Position numbers and translations under genes: made by a program | Shown: positions 9,255 through 21,981 of the stretch, in pieces | Numbering within the stretch: position 1 is the first letter of the stretch | Layout: every line of letters starts with the position of its first letter | Notes under the pieces: generated by a model | Told to the model about the DNA's origin: nothing | The model's input: only the letters and a program-made list of their open reading frames with translations | Databases searched by the model: none | From: Cordia subcordata | Lineage: Eukaryota > Streptophyta > Magnoliopsida > Boraginales > Cordiaceae | NCBI GenBank assembly: GCA_028554755.1 | Contig: JAPTOF010000024.1 | Location: 5,642,001 to 5,706,000, forward strand | Length of the DNA stretch: 64,000 nucleotides | Reading direction: 5' to 3'

Positions 9255-12200
9255 GTATCCATATTAAATTCTCCTAAAAATTTAGGCTAGTATGATTGGA
9301 CATTTTTTATTTATTTTTTTTTGGTATTTTTGTTCTAAGATATTAAAAAAATAAAAAATTTGGCATGATTCTGGGGATTATCAAAATTTTTGAGTTACAA
9401 ATTCGTGAACCCTAACTTAAACCAAGTGAGGTGAAACCTATTACGTCTAGTTGGGCAAGAAAAAATCAAAATTTTGGTATGATTATTGAGATTATCAAAT
9501 TTTTAAGTTAGAATTGTGAACTCTAATTTAAACCATGTGTCATGAAACTTGTTATTTTAGTTGAATAAGACAAAAATGTTGATAGTTATAATATAATGTT
9601 ATTCCAAATGTAGTTCATAGGGAGTGAGATGAGATTTCTTGGTACCAAGGGATTAACATCATAAAGTTGGCCAAGAAACTCAATCTTTTCTTTCAAGTAC
9701 ACAATTGTGATTTCAATCATAAACCATACTCTAAAAAACTAATGTAATAGTCAGTACCGCTTAATAAATATAAGATAAAAATTAACAAAGCACTATAATT
9801 ACAACATAAGCCCTAGTCGACTTCCTTGTTGAAGTCACATCGACAAAGAAAGAATTGCTTTTCCATTAGACGAAGAGAAGTGTAGTATACATCAAATTGA
9901 GCTTTAAGGCCTTCAAAAATGTTGCTAAAGATAAGATTCTTCTATAGAAAATTGATATGTCTTAGTTTAATTTACTATAAAAGGTATGCTACAGTACAAT
10001 CAGAGAGATAGAATATTCATCTAGTTTAGCATTTCTGCTTTGTACCGTTCATCATTAGAAAGTGCTTTGGTTCGAAAAAAAAATCAAATTTGAATTCAAT
10101 TTACTATAGATCTTTTGTTTTTCCCTCTTTCTTAATCGCCTAATAAACTAGTAATCACATGATCGCTTCCTTACAACCTATCAACCCATTAGTAGGAGAA
10201 TATGTTAGTAGTCAAATCCTCTCATAGCATCATTAGGTCATAAGAGGATCCCAATTCATTAGGAAAATTGCTTGTATTTTGTAGCCTCCTTTTTAGGGGT
10301 TAGTTTATTTTCAAGTTTCTTAATTCTTCAGGTCATTTCTACTTTCTTGTACTCAAATGTAGTAAGTAAGAATTCAGAATGTAGAATCATTATGTTCTCG
10401 TTCGTAGCTCAAAGTGTTTAACTAGTCATATTTATTGTAACTTATTTTCAATTTTTCTTTTTCAGTTGAAAATTATCTTCTTTGCATTTGATTTATTAGA
10501 GTTTAATATAATTCATGTGTAGGACTCAATTTAATATGAGCATAAACTCATTAGATTAAATATTAATATTGTATAAGATATTTATATTTGTATCTATACT
10601 GAAAACTTGTGTGTTTAATATCTCAAATAATAAGTTACCATTGATTTCTTTTACCTTCTTGAAATTAAAACAAAAGAAATGTGGTTTATGTTGCTACACA
10701 TATTTTTCCTTGTGTTATGCAAGGAAAAAAATTATAAGAACTATTCTGTATTTTAAAAAACATATGTAAAAATTTATACAACTTCTTGTCCATTTATTTA
10801 AAGGTAATTTTGAGATTGACATATTGAATTTTTGTAAAGTAAAACAAGCAAGTAAGATAAACCTTGTGGAGAAGTAAGGACACAGAGCTTTTGTTAGGAT
10901 TCCATAGGAGACATGGAACTCTTGCTATGGTTTCCATCTTTTTTCTCATTTAGTGAAGGATATGATTGTAAGTTTCTATTTAATAAAACAAAACAAAAGG
11001 GATATGATTGCAAGTTTCCATTCAATGAAAGGGAAAAAAGGGTAATGAAAAACTATATTTCTTTTTTCAATAATCATTGCTCTCTGTAAGTGCAAAAGAA
11101 CAAAGGAAAGACAGATAATGAAAAACAATCTATACTTTTAAAAATTTTTGAGGCCCTAATGTTTACTTTATTTTTTCTTCCCTATCTTAATTAGATGTAA
11201 AATATTGAAAATGTATTCTTATAATTAGAGACTCTCCTATCCTGCTTCCCAAAAGAAATCAACTTCAATTTTATCAAAGTACAAGATGTAGGTCATTTCT
11301 CTTCTATCAAGTTTGGTATTTTAGAATTGTATATACTAAATGGGATAAAAGTTACTAGAATATTTACTTTATATATGTACTCAAATTTTCGAGTAGTGGT
11401 ACAAATGGGAAATTTATGACTTCCTTTTATGTGGACATTGTGCATATGATGGTCAATGTTAGGTTTGTCATTGATGTTGGATTTTCTGTATTTAGCTATT
11501 TGCTCCATCAAGTTGATATTAAAATTGTATTTATATACTATATAAAAAAAGAGTATATGTTTTGCCCATTAATACCACATATCATCATCCTATCATTTTT
11601 TTCCCCTCAAAAATATGACTTCATCCTTTATATCCATATGAACTTATTTTTTTATTCAGATCCCTTTTTAATTTCTCATTTAGTTATTTTTATTCGATCA
11701 CCCAGATCTCTAGTAAAAATATAATTACTATTGAAAACTTGTCAAGAATAAAATTTTATAAAATATATTTATATTTTTTTATGCCATAAATTATAAAATC
11801 TATATAAGATGACTTATTTCTTTTGTGCATTACATGGGCTATATGGTTATACCTCTAATCTGAGGGCATAAAACAACCTTTCATAACATTTTAAGATACA
11901 TTAAATACCGGCCTAAGGTCAAAAGCCATGTTGTAATTGGAATATTTGTGCGTAATTGAAGAGTAAATACACAATTAGACGTTTTTGTTTAACCAAATAA
12001 TTACTTGGCCAAAGATGAATTAAGTTTAATTGCTCAGTTACACTCTCTACTTGTCATGTGGAGATATATGAATTGGTGTAATTAAACATTATAATTACTC
12101 CCTATCAACTTTTTTTTTTTAAATTTGACATACATCATTTTAAAATAAATATAAATAAATAATAAATATAAACAAATACACAAAGCAACATAAAATAAAT

Positions 12201-12839
12201 GAATAAATAAACACACACACATGCATATATATATATATATATAATAAATGAAATATATAAAAAAAATTTAACTGTAAATAAGTATTTAAAATTTTATAAA
12301 TTTTATTTAGTTTTATAAGTTCAATACATTTTTTATTATAATTATGTATTATTATATTTTTTATAAACAATATTGAATTTTAAAAATACTAGTAGTAGAT
12401 AATATTCAATTTCATATGTTTATATTTATAATCTGTGATATTTTTAATAAATCATAGTTATATTTATAATATATAACATTTTACTTGAAATATCTTTAGC
12501 AGATAACATTTTAAAATATTCTTTAGTATTAATATGAATTTTAAAAATTAATTTTTATTTTTAAATTAAATTATTTAACTATATAGTTATCATTTATGGC
12601 ATAAGAAATTAAAGTGTAACTATATTTAGATAAAAAAAAATATTTCATAATATAAATTATTATTTAATTACTACTTTAATAATTACACTACCTAGTAATT
12701 AATGAAAGACTTATATGTCTCTTACTTTTCCGAAATGACATATGGCTTCTATTTTACCATAATAACTTATAAGATATTTTATTCAAAATTCTTAACTTTT
12801 TAGTCAATCTAAAGAATAGTTACTGGTAGAGGATTGGAG
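9255..12839. other. AT-rich region without recognisable genes
   Basis: I find no coding sequence that looks conserved; the open frames here are short and low-complexity. A (TA)n stretch sits at about 12222-12243. Segments at 11930-12090 and 12600-12710 share TAATTAC-type motifs and may belong to an old AT-rich MITE, but I could not define ends. Confidence 0.6.
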
Positions 12840-12869
12840 CCTTTACATTTGTTTATAGCTTGACTTATA

Positions 12870-13075
12870 TTTTTATATTCATTTTGCAATAATTATTCAG
12901 TTTGGCTTTTAAAAAAATTAAAATTGTGAAAAGAAAAGTTTAAATACAATTTTTTGCAAAAGTTAGAATTTGTAGTTTTTAAAACATAGCAAAAGTTAGA
13001 ATTTGTAATTTTCAAAATGTACTTTTTTTAAAAAGTTATTAAAAAAGATTTCTAAAAAAAATCAATCCTAACGAA
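12870..13075. mobile_element. Degenerate copy of the 228-bp MITE family
   Basis: The segment from about 12885 (ATAATTATTCAGTTTGGC) to 13075 follows the 157-384 MITE in order: an A-rich Lys-type stretch, AAGTTTAAATACAATTTTTT, an internal TTAGAATTTG unit that is duplicated here, and a right end AAAAATCAATCCTAACGAAC equivalent to the MITE terminus. The left terminus is not clear and no TSD is evident. Confidence 0.5.
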
Positions 13076-14718
13076 CATATATTAAAAAGACAAAAGGAAA
13101 CCAAAAGCTCCGTGACCATATAGGCCATGTTCCATATATACTTCTTTGAGTAACACTTTATCATATGTTTTTATTAAGAATTCGCACATTTAATATTAAT
13201 AAATTTATACAAGACAGATTACAAACACACAAAAAAAGATATATAACAATAATATAACAACACTCAAATTTTCCTTTCTAGAACTCGTCAAATGACAAAA
13301 TAAATATGAGTATATGACCGCCACATTGGCATGAAAACTACGCATACACAAGCATGATATTGGTCTCGTCAAACAAATAACAGAAAAGGGCAAAAAAAAA
13401 AAGGAAAAGCAGAAGAAAAAAAGGGGGGAGAATATCTTTTGATGTAATGAGGAGAAGATTGCATGGGGACCATGTGAAACAAATTGCAGGGGCGTTGAAG
13501 TTAAAGGTCGTTGTGTTTGTCTTCTTGCAATTTCCAAGGGGTGTACGTATGAAGCCCACCCAGTTTCTGCCACTTAAAGTGCAGATATGTGTCGGCCATG
13601 TGTTGCTAGTCAAGCTACCCCATCACTTTCCTAACACAAGTCTATGTTTCCTTGCTCATCAATTCAATTTGAAGATCATCATATCCTCCTAGCCCCTCTC
13701 ACATGTGCAGATATATATGCTTATCGATATTACCAGGACCCCAAGGGGCCTACGCATTTTTGTTTTTATGTAAATCTCTAATTCATGAAATTTGAATTTA
13801 AAATTTTACTTTTTAAAAAAATAATTTTAATTATTTGAACTATTCATGATTTTGGACTCTTATTTATTTTTTTCTTTTTCTTTTTTCCTTTCGGGGTTTC
13901 CATGCGTTTGCTATGTTGTGGTCCCCTTGATCGGTAATTGTTTATATTAATCCATCTTACAGGCTTGGTTGTTGAATCCAACAGCTTGCTGACTTTCATC
14001 AGTGTTGTGTAGCACGAGTACTCCCTAACAAGATTTAGTTAAGTAGGGCTAGTAATAACAGTTACGTTCTCAACAAGTTCGTAAACAAATGATAGTGAAA
14101 AGTACCATGCATATCCATTTATATTTTATGACAATTCTCTATTTTAATATCCCTTGTTGTATAAAATATATTGACATCACCCTGGTTACGTTGTACCTTT
14201 CATTAATATCGATGTGAAGATGAAAATGAGTTTCCTAAAGATTTATTTTTTAAGTCAAATTTGTCTTTTCAAATACGTTTTAATGAAAAAAGAAAAGAAT
14301 AATTGCATTTTAGGTACAAGACTCTGGATTATACTTTAACTTTTATAGAAAGATAGAAAAAAGAGTATACTGTGAAACATTTTATAAAACCACGGAGATT
14401 ACACACAACTTTTCAAAATTTAAGATTAATCGTATAACTTTTGTAAAATAGACTGGATGTAGTGCATTATTCTGAGTAGCTGATTTCAAGCATAGTCTAA
14501 TGTGAAACTTTAGGTAGTTATCATGCATCCCTCTGCAAGCGCTAATGTTTAGGGTTTAATCATTTCCCATTCTCCACTTGCCCATGTCACTAAGAGAAAA
14601 AGCAAAGAGGTAAGAAAAGAAATCCAATGAAATAGGAAAAATAAATAAATAATGTGCACAAATTCCTTAGTTATCTGAAAGGTTGGAGCCATGAGAGAGA
14701 GCGCATCACGTATCAAAC
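13076..14718. other. Unassigned AT-rich region
   Basis: I see no supported gene. Frames of 80-120 codons at 13205-13692 lie on both strands over the same bases, are rich in Phe/Leu/Cys and show no domain; they look like chance frames. Confidence 0.55.
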
Positions 14719-14720
14719 TA

Positions 14721-15067
14721 AGAGCCTGTTTGCTTTTTTTTTTCCCTACTTATAAGTACTTAAAAAAAAAATACCATGGGCCTGTTTAGATTAATTTTTT
14801 TTAAGAAAAAACACTTTTTTTAAAAAAAATTATATTAAATTTGTGATAACTATTTGATTTGGTTTTCAAAAAAACTAAAACTCTGAAAAAAGCTCAAATA
14901 CAACTTTTTTTAGAAGTCAAAATTTTAACTTTTTTAAAAAAAATTATTTTTCAAAAGCTATTAAAAAAAACTCTTTTGAAAAATGCTAATTCAAACAAGC
15001 CTAATCTCACACGTTTTTTACTATTTATAACTTATAAGCCTCAACTAAGTTTAGCCAAACAGGCTCT
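14721..15067. mobile_element. MITE with a second MITE nested in it (outer element)
   Basis: The outer ends are inverted: AGAGCCTGTTTGCTTTTT at 14721 and GCCAAACAGGCTCT ending at 15067, flanked by TA (or TAA if the first base is assigned to the duplication). The interior ends TACTTATAAGTACTT and ACTATTTATAACTTATAAGCC are typical of hAT/Harbinger-like MITEs. An inner MITE at 14778-15002 splits it. Confidence 0.75.
14778..15002. mobile_element. Inner MITE, same family as 157-384
   Basis: It starts GGGCCTGTTTAGATTA and ends TGCTAATTCAAACAAGCCT, with the same internal order as the 157-384 MITE, including ATTAAATTTGTGATAACTAT and a segment around 14875-14905 nearly identical to 255-285. Length is about 225 bp. 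The target duplication is not clear. Confidence 0.75.
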
Positions 15068-15629
15068 TAATCTTAAAATTTATCTTGGAAACTTATCTAG
15101 CACTTTAGTGTTTTGTGGCCTCAGTTGAAGTAATAGTTTATACTTTTGAGATATCCTCTTTCTCGAGAAAGTTTTTGGTGCGAAAGGAAGCTGTAAAGCA
15201 AAGCAATAGTTGAAATAACGGACCATTTTTGGACATGCATAAATCTAGTATGCATGTAACGACGTAATATATTTTAACCAAAAGAATAGAAAAGGGATAT
15301 AAATATATAAAAGGTATCTTTCTCATAAAACGAAAAGAAAAAAGAACATAAGGTATCTTATTTACGTCAAGGCAGTGCGACGTCTCGTCCAATATTAGTT
15401 GTGTGAAGTAACATATTTAACTCATAATAAATTAGAATTTTTTTTTTAAATATCCTTAGCATGAGTTTGAAATTAAAATTTTGATCTAGTTGATTAATCC
15501 TCTGTGTATTTATATGCTAATAGTTGAACTTGAATCATTAATAATGATATTAAAGTTAAGTTACTATATGGATTGGAATTTATAATGAAACTCAAAGTCT
15601 GTACCACTACTGCTGTGTAATGCTTTTTC

Positions 15630-16110
15630 GCATGGGAAATTCCACTTCTTTGTAAGTGATTCTTAAGTTCAAGTGATTTTCTCACCTAACAGGTTAGTCT
15701 TTTAGAATGGTCTCTTCCTTTTAACTTGTGTTGTTACATTGGTACTTTCATTGAGATTGGGTTTTATGGAGAGAAGGCTAGCTACAGGCTAGACTAAGGT
15801 GTGAAATTATAGGTTGGATTAAGATGTAATATTTTAAAATATGGTAAAATGACACACTGAATACTGATAGGTGAATGCAACCACTAAAAAGGAAAGAGTT
15901 ACCGTTAGGGCAGTGTTGATAGGATGCTACATTGGATATTGATAGGTGGAGAGTAGTTGTCAAAGAAGAAATGGCTACTATCAAGTTAGTGTCGATAGGC
16001 TAACTCGTCGTAGATGTTGGCCCTTTGAGGATGGTGAAATATAATAATTTTCCACATTAGAAATTTCACTTCTTTTTAAGTGGTTCTTAAATTTAAAGGG
16101 TTTTCCTATC
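15630..16110 (+). repeat. Pair of diverged direct repeats
   Basis: A segment of about 50 bp at about 15638-15688 (GAAATTCCACTTCTTTGTAAG...) recurs at about 16053-16103 as GAAATTTCACTTCTTTTTAAG..., some 415 bp apart. Between them GATAGG-containing motifs repeat (TGATAGGTG, TGTTGATAGGATG, TGTCGATAGGC). This could be a worn solo element; I cannot name it. Confidence 0.45.
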
Positions 16111-16350
16111 TCACATACTAGTATTTTCAGATAAATTCTTTATTTGAGTTTGAGTCGTTACATATTGCGAATTTAATTCAATATTTTGAACTATTCTATC
16201 GAAACTCATTGTATTAATTAATAGACTTTTATCAAATTTGAGTTGCTATACCCAAGGCCCACTTGGGTCACGCCGTCATCATGCATGCAGCAATATGTAC
16301 CAATAACATTAATTAATAAAGACAAAGAAAAATATGGTCGTTTGAGCGAG

Positions 16351-16446
16351 TCAATCTTGTGGGACAATCAATTTATTCCCCAGTTTTCTTTTCTTTTCTC
16401 AATCTTGTGGGACAATCAATTTATTCCCCAGTTTTCTTTTCTTTCC
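16351..16446 (+). repeat. 48-bp tandem duplication
   Basis: TCAATCTTGTGGGACAATCA starts at 16351 and again at 16399, and the two 48-bp units differ at only one base near their end. Such near-identity means a recent local duplication. Confidence 0.95.
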
Positions 16447-16850
16447 TTTTTTTTTTTTTGTTTTTAGTTTTTGGTCAATATTCCCGAGATTAGATTTAGG
16501 TAAATGGCATTATCTATGGATATTCCCGTGGACTCAATCTTACAACTTTTATAGTCTACAACATTCGGTCCCAGCTGGGCAATCAATCACGTCACTTGAG
16601 TATCTTGTTATTATGTAGGTTTTATGGAACTTTCTTGAAAGAAATGTTCGGATAATTTTGTGTGTGTGGGGTGGACCTTATTTTTAGGAAGCCAAACAAA
16701 TCGATATTCGTTTGAAAGGGCTCCTAAGTCTATTTTTAACAAACATTTAGACATAACTCGTTGTCAACGAATCTTTATCAAATCTTCAGTTGAATTCTCG
16801 TGAACACTCGGACAAACATTATATATATACATTTATAAATGATATTAATG

Positions 16851-16856
<6 letters not shown>

Positions 16857-16889
<33 letters not shown>
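16857..16889. repeat. (TA)n microsatellite
   Basis: About 16 uninterrupted TA units. Shorter simple repeats lie at about 17479 (TTC), 17505 (TG) and 22691 (TG). Confidence 0.95.
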
Positions 16890-16892
<3 letters not shown>

Positions 16893-18100
16893 GTGAATAT
16901 TATCTCCATTTGCATATCTCCTTTTTGGGGGACTAGAGACTTCATTTATCTATCTAATAGGGCATATCGTGTTCAATGTAAGTCAATCAGAATTATCTAA
17001 TACAACTGTCACATATATATACATATATACATAACTCAATCACAAGCATGGCAGCTGCACAGCCGCCTTTAGTTGTAATTTGCCAGATAATAAACAGAAT
17101 ATGATGATTGAAGTGAACAACCAAATATATAGTTTGGTAAAGAAGATGCCAGCAATCTTTCATTGATATGTAGGGTATCAATCCCGGCAAAGAATAAGTG
17201 AATAAGAACAAATGAAGCAATTTAACAATAAATGGGTCAAACTTCGTTTCTTGAGATGATGATGATGATTTCGATGTTATAAACTGAGTATACAGTTGCG
17301 CCAGATCAGAAGGTTGAAGCCATAAGGAATCTGGGTGAACTCAGGTTATGCAAACAGATATAAGTATTGTTGGGTTTATTAAGAAACTTATTAGAATGAT
17401 GAAGTTATGTTTTATCCTCAAATTAATTGGTATCTAAGTGATCGTTTAGGATTTTATAAAGTGATATTAGAGTTTATGATTCTTCTTCTTCTTCTTTTTG
17501 TGTGTGTGTGTAGGAGGATTGTATTTCCTGAGGCCCAATTTGAAGCAGCATTTTGGATTTTTGAATTAATCTTGAGGTGGTGAGTCAGTCAGATAGCCTA
17601 TATATGTGAGTTAGCAATAAGGCGAGTGAGATACTTGGATAAGAGGTGGGTCAAGGGTGAACATATGAACAACACCCAATTAAGGTTCAATTTTAATTCT
17701 ATGATAACGGGGTCTAAATATGTCACCTCAATTAGGGCTTGCCATGTCAACATGCATAATTCATTCTTAAATGACACAAGAATGCAATGATCACCCATGA
17801 TACTCAAAATTAGGTGATGACACTATTTGTAACAGTCTTATTTTAAGGTATTTATTCTATTAAAATGAAAAAAAAATTTATAAGATTTAAGATATCTTAT
17901 CATGTATCTTTTAGAAAATTCAAAACAAACTATAATTTATATCTTATAAGAAATAAGTAATTTATTCTATTTTATTTTTTACAACTACAGAATGCATTGT
18001 ACATGTAATAAGATATCAAATCTTATAAGATATCTCTAAATTTTATTAGGATAAATATCTTAAAATAAAATCATTCCAAACACACTATTAATCTCTAACA
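16890..18100. other. Unassigned sequence
   Basis: I find no supported gene. The frames at 16993-17220 and 17598-17807 (both minus) have no recognisable domain. Sequence from about 17820 to 18070 is AT-rich with repeated TAAGATATCTTA-like motifs. Confidence 0.5.
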
Positions 18101-18528
18101 TCTCTTTGAGATAGTAACTTATGTATTGAGCCGAGGACTAAAGCCTGGGAACAAACTCCAGATCAATATCATTAATTAGCGCTGTCTATTGAAAAGTGCA
18201 ACAAAAATTACTTGCTTCCCCTACAAAAACCAAACAAGAAAACCACTAAGACACCCAAATATTTTACTACCCGCATCAACAATTATTTTGATTCCTTTAT
18301 CGTCTTACCCTTCCTAGCCTTGTGCTTTGAGGAAATGACACTACTACCCATTGATAACAAATAAACTATGGGGCAGCCCGAAGAAGAGACATAAATAATT
18401 ACAAACATCTTCAAATTATGTATTGGACAAAGCTTTACAAGGTGTATGAGACATTTGAGATAGATGTTCAACTTAATCTGACTATTTGATATTTTGTAGT
18501 GCAGCGTCTATAAGAAGGTAGTAGGCTG
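18100..18528 (-). repeat. Putative outer end of S2 LTR (minus), left of C1 insertion
   Basis: Removing C1 and one GGCTG joins this stretch to 22167 onwards, which belongs to the S2 LTR, so at least the bases next to the insertion are LTR. The outer boundary is not visible; 18100 is a guess. Confidence 0.35.
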
Positions 18529-18713
18529 TGAAGGAATATTTTTATATATGTTAAGGAATTTGTGATACAAGATTTATACAGATGATTACAACAGCTAGTG
18601 ATACTATACATTTGCTAATACCAAAATTAGAAGCTAAAATAATGTGCTGACTTTGTATCCATGGAAGTATAATATTATGTTGCCTTATGTGTTAGGATTT
18701 GCCATCCTTGGCA
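18529..18713 (-). repeat. C1 3' LTR
   Basis: 185-bp terminal repeat aligned end to end with 21982-22166; TG...CA ends, with TSD GGCTG on the outer side. Confidence 0.95.
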
Positions 18714-19011
18714 ACCCCTCGCAAGCTAATAGTGTATGGAGCACATGAAGCTTGTCTCGGAGAAGAGAGAACTGTACGCGTAAGAGAGGTTTGGTAAGAA
18801 CATCTGCGAGCTGTTGGGAGGTGTGGAGGTATTGGAGGTGGAAGAGACCCTCACGAACCTTATCTCTAATGAAATGAATGTCAATTTCAATATGTTTGCT
18901 GCATTAGTGAACTACTAGATTGGTGGCAATGTACGTAGCATTGATGTTGTGGCAGTAGACAATTGGTTTAGTAGATATTAGGACCAAGAGAAATTCCAGA
19001 ATGTGCAGAAC

Positions 19012-20327
19012 CTAAATGAGTTCAGAAGTTAAAGCAGCAAGAGCCCTATATTCGACTTCGAAGCTAGATTTAGAGACCGTTTGTTGTTTCTTTGAGGCCC
19101 GTGTGAGAAGGTTGTTGCTTAAGGTGATATCAAAGCCAATGGTGGAATGTCTTGTGTCTGGACAGCCTGCCCAATCAGCATCACCGTAGCCAGATAAGAA
19201 GAATTGCTTGCATGGTTGCAAGAGGAGGCCATGTTCAAGGTTGCCTTTTACATAGCATAGTATTCTTTTTATTGCTTCAAGATGTGGTGTGCGTAGGGTG
19301 TGCATGTATTGACAGATGGAGTTGATCGCATAGGAAATGTCGGGTCTAGTCATGGTGAGATATTGGAGCGACCCCATGAGTTGTCGAAATTCTGTTGGGT
19401 CCGGTAATGGGTCACCATCAGTGGAGTTCAATTTCTGAGATGATATCGGAGTAGAAACAGGTTTTGCTTCTTCTATACCAAACTGGGTGAGGACTTGTAG
19501 AGCATATTTTGCCTGACAAAGAAATAAACTATTATTAGAGTTAATGACTTCCATACCCAAGAAGTGATGTAAGGGACCCAAGTTTTTCATGGCGAATTCT
19601 TTGAAGAGTGTGTGAATTTCCAATGATGATGATGTCGTCAACATATATAAGAAGGATAATAGTTTGGGTGGAGGAGTGTTGGACAAATAGTCTAGCGTCA
19701 TGGTTAAAATTTAGAAAGCCATAGTTTTGTAGGAAATTGCTAAGCATTGAAACCAGGCCCTAGGAGCTTGTTTGAGTCCATGTAGAGATTTATTTAATTT
19801 GTAGACATGATTACGAAATTGCGAATTTATGAAACCAAGGGGTTGTTACATATAAACAGTTTCAGAGAGCTCACCATATAGGAAAGCATTTTTAACATCG
19901 AGTTGGTGTAAGGGCCATTTTTGGGAAAGGACCAAGATCAAGACTAATCCAATGGTGCCAAGGCAGATTATGGGACTGAAAGTTTCATTAAAGTCTTATC
20001 CAGGTTGTTGATTATAGCCTTTGGCGACTAGTCTTGCTTTATAGCGTTCAATTAAGCCATCAAATTTTTGTTTTATACGGTAGACCCATTTACAACCTAT
20101 TATATTCATGGAAAGGTCTTGACGACTAAGGTCCATGTATTATTATGTATAAGAGAATTAAATTCAACACTCATTGCAGAACACCAAAAGGGGTTGGCTT
20201 TAGCTTGAGCATAACTAGTGGGTTCGAGTGGTATGGATTGTATTATAGATATGAGGCGTTGGGGCATAGGGTACTTGGAGAAATAAGTTTTGGGCTTGCG
20301 TGTGCCATCCATAGAACGTATAATCAT
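19012..20327 (-). pseudogene. C1 reverse transcriptase / RNase H
   Basis: Reading minus, the RT begins with PTSYAQAKANPFWCSAM and NTWTLV (20106-20327), continues through a frameshifted stretch, and shows the active-site box LIYVDDIIIIGN near 19650, with YVDD intact. After a frame change, RT thumb and RNase H follow in one 229-codon frame (19701-19012): STPISSQKLN, MGSLQYLTMTRPDISYA, and RNase H motifs YGDADWAGCPD, STIGF and KSSFEVEYRALA, where the usual Thr-Glu-Ala-Glu is altered. At least three frameshifts or stops separate the pieces. The end of RNase H near 18960-19011 is decayed. Confidence 0.87.
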
Positions 20328-21195
20328 GGGGTGAGTACGTGGTGCATTATTTTCAGAGTTAGAAATGAGTACGGAGAGCTAGAGTTGTGAGGATCACATA
20401 CCTCGATAGAAATTGGTGCTGGTGCATGACTTACCTTGCCATCTTGAGATTGTGGTGCCGAATGTTGTGCAATAATGGGTGAGCTTGTGGGCAAAATATT
20501 ATCAAGAAAGGATTGAGAAGGTGCATTATTATATGAGGGTAGGGACTGGGAATTAGTTAGGGATGATGATGGCATAGGAGCAGCATTTTCATGTGAAATG
20601 GGAACTACGGGGTTGGGGTTCGCAGTTTGATTTATGTGTTGATAAGTAGATGTGGGAAATTTTTGGAGAGAAAAGTTTGAGGGTGGATTGTTTTTAGAAA
20701 AATTATAAAATTCATTTTCACTAAACATAACATGGCGTGACATAAATATTTTCCCTGTTTGAGGATTAAAACACTTAAAACCTTTATGATGAGGGCTATA
20801 TCCTAAAAAAATACATTAACAACTTTTAAAATCTAATTTTGCATGACCAAAGGGAGTTAAACATGGATAGCAAATTGCACCAAAAACACATAAGTTATTA
20901 TAATTTGGTTTTTCATTAAAAATTTTTTTCATAGGGAGAGATATTTCGAAGAAGTGGGGTTGGCTTTCAATAAATTAAAAATACGGCCGTAGAGAATGCA
21001 TGAGACCAAAAAAGTGTAGGGAGACCACTTTACCGTTAAAAATATGCCAGTGTTTTCGTTCAGCAATTCCATTCTGTTCCAGGTTTCCGGGGCATGAAAG
21101 TTGGTGAATAATGCTATGCTTTTGGAAGGGAATTGATTTTGGCGATTGATAAATTCTCCTCCTCCATTAAACTGAATAGATTTTTACTTGGAGAC
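20328..21195 (-). pseudogene. C1 integrase C-terminal part
   Basis: Minus-strand fragments include FNGGGEF near 21160 (equivalent to the second catalytic Asp region, here altered), a decayed EQNG-ERKH box around 21060-21090, the HGFKCFNP-type motif near 20775, and SRHVMFSENEFYNF at 20690-20743, followed by a Pro/Ser/Gln-rich linker (20324-20690) typical between integrase and RT. The N-terminal HHCC domain and the first catalytic Asp are absent; they were removed with the protease. It is inactive. Confidence 0.75.
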
Positions 21196-21851
21196 AGAGT
21201 TCATAATCTAGCAAAAGGCCACAAACTTCAGTGAAAGAATGGGAAATATGGAAAGAATTAATGGCTGCAATTATAGGGTTGAACTCAACCCTTAATCCAC
21301 AAAGAGTCCAGAGAACAAGATCGTCATCATCGATGGCTTTACTGGAACTGGAGAGAGCAAGAGAGAGAGAGAGATTTTATTTGCTGAACATATGAATGGA
21401 TTGTCTGGCTGCCCTTTTAAATAGTTTGAAGTTCCATTTTGAGATATTGGATTCGAGCACGAGAGTGTGTGCCATACAAAGTTTCCAGCGTTATCCAAAC
21501 ATCGCGTGAGGAATATTTGTCAATAACTTGAGATAAGGCGGCATCGGAGAGAGAGGTCAGCAGCCATCCAAGAAGCATGCTGTCCAGCTTCAGCCAAGGG
21601 ACGAGTTGAGGAGACGATTCTTAAGGGTGAGGAATTAAGCCATCAAGAAATTCAAGAAGGCCATAGCATCTGAGGATGGGAAGGATTTGAGTTTTCCAAA
21701 GGAGAAAAATGTCGCTAGTTAATTTGAGAGAAATTTCTTGATGTATGAAGTCAACTTTGGGGAGAGTTTCACGTAGAGATGAAGTATTATGAGCTGGTGA
21801 TGGTAGGGTGCATTCAAAGGTTGGTGTTTCTGTCGTGGTTGAAGCAACCAT
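21196..21851 (-). pseudogene. gag: C1 gag, C-terminally deleted
   Basis: The minus frame from 21851 starts MVASTTTETPTFECTLP and includes KLTSDIFLLWKTQILPILR, the conserved (N/D)xxxWKxQ motif of plant copia Gag. After frameshifts and a stop near 21430, Gag text continues (DVWITLETLYGTHSRARI, SYVQQIKSL, DDLVLWTLCGL) to about 21200. There it passes directly into integrase sequence, so the zinc knuckle and protease are missing. Confidence 0.8.
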
Positions 21852-21981
21852 GAGAAGAGAAGCAAAAAAAAAAAAAAATGCAGAGACAAATGGCTAGGGA
21901 AGAAAGCAGCAGTGGTAGTTTGGCGAGAATGAGTTTTGTTTGCCAGGAACCAGTTAAACCCTAAGCTATGCCGATACCATA

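Noticed and set aside
13205..13692. Candidate host gene of about 120 codons on either strand
   Set aside because: Overlapping frames on both strands, no conserved motif, no intron signals or start context that decide for one.
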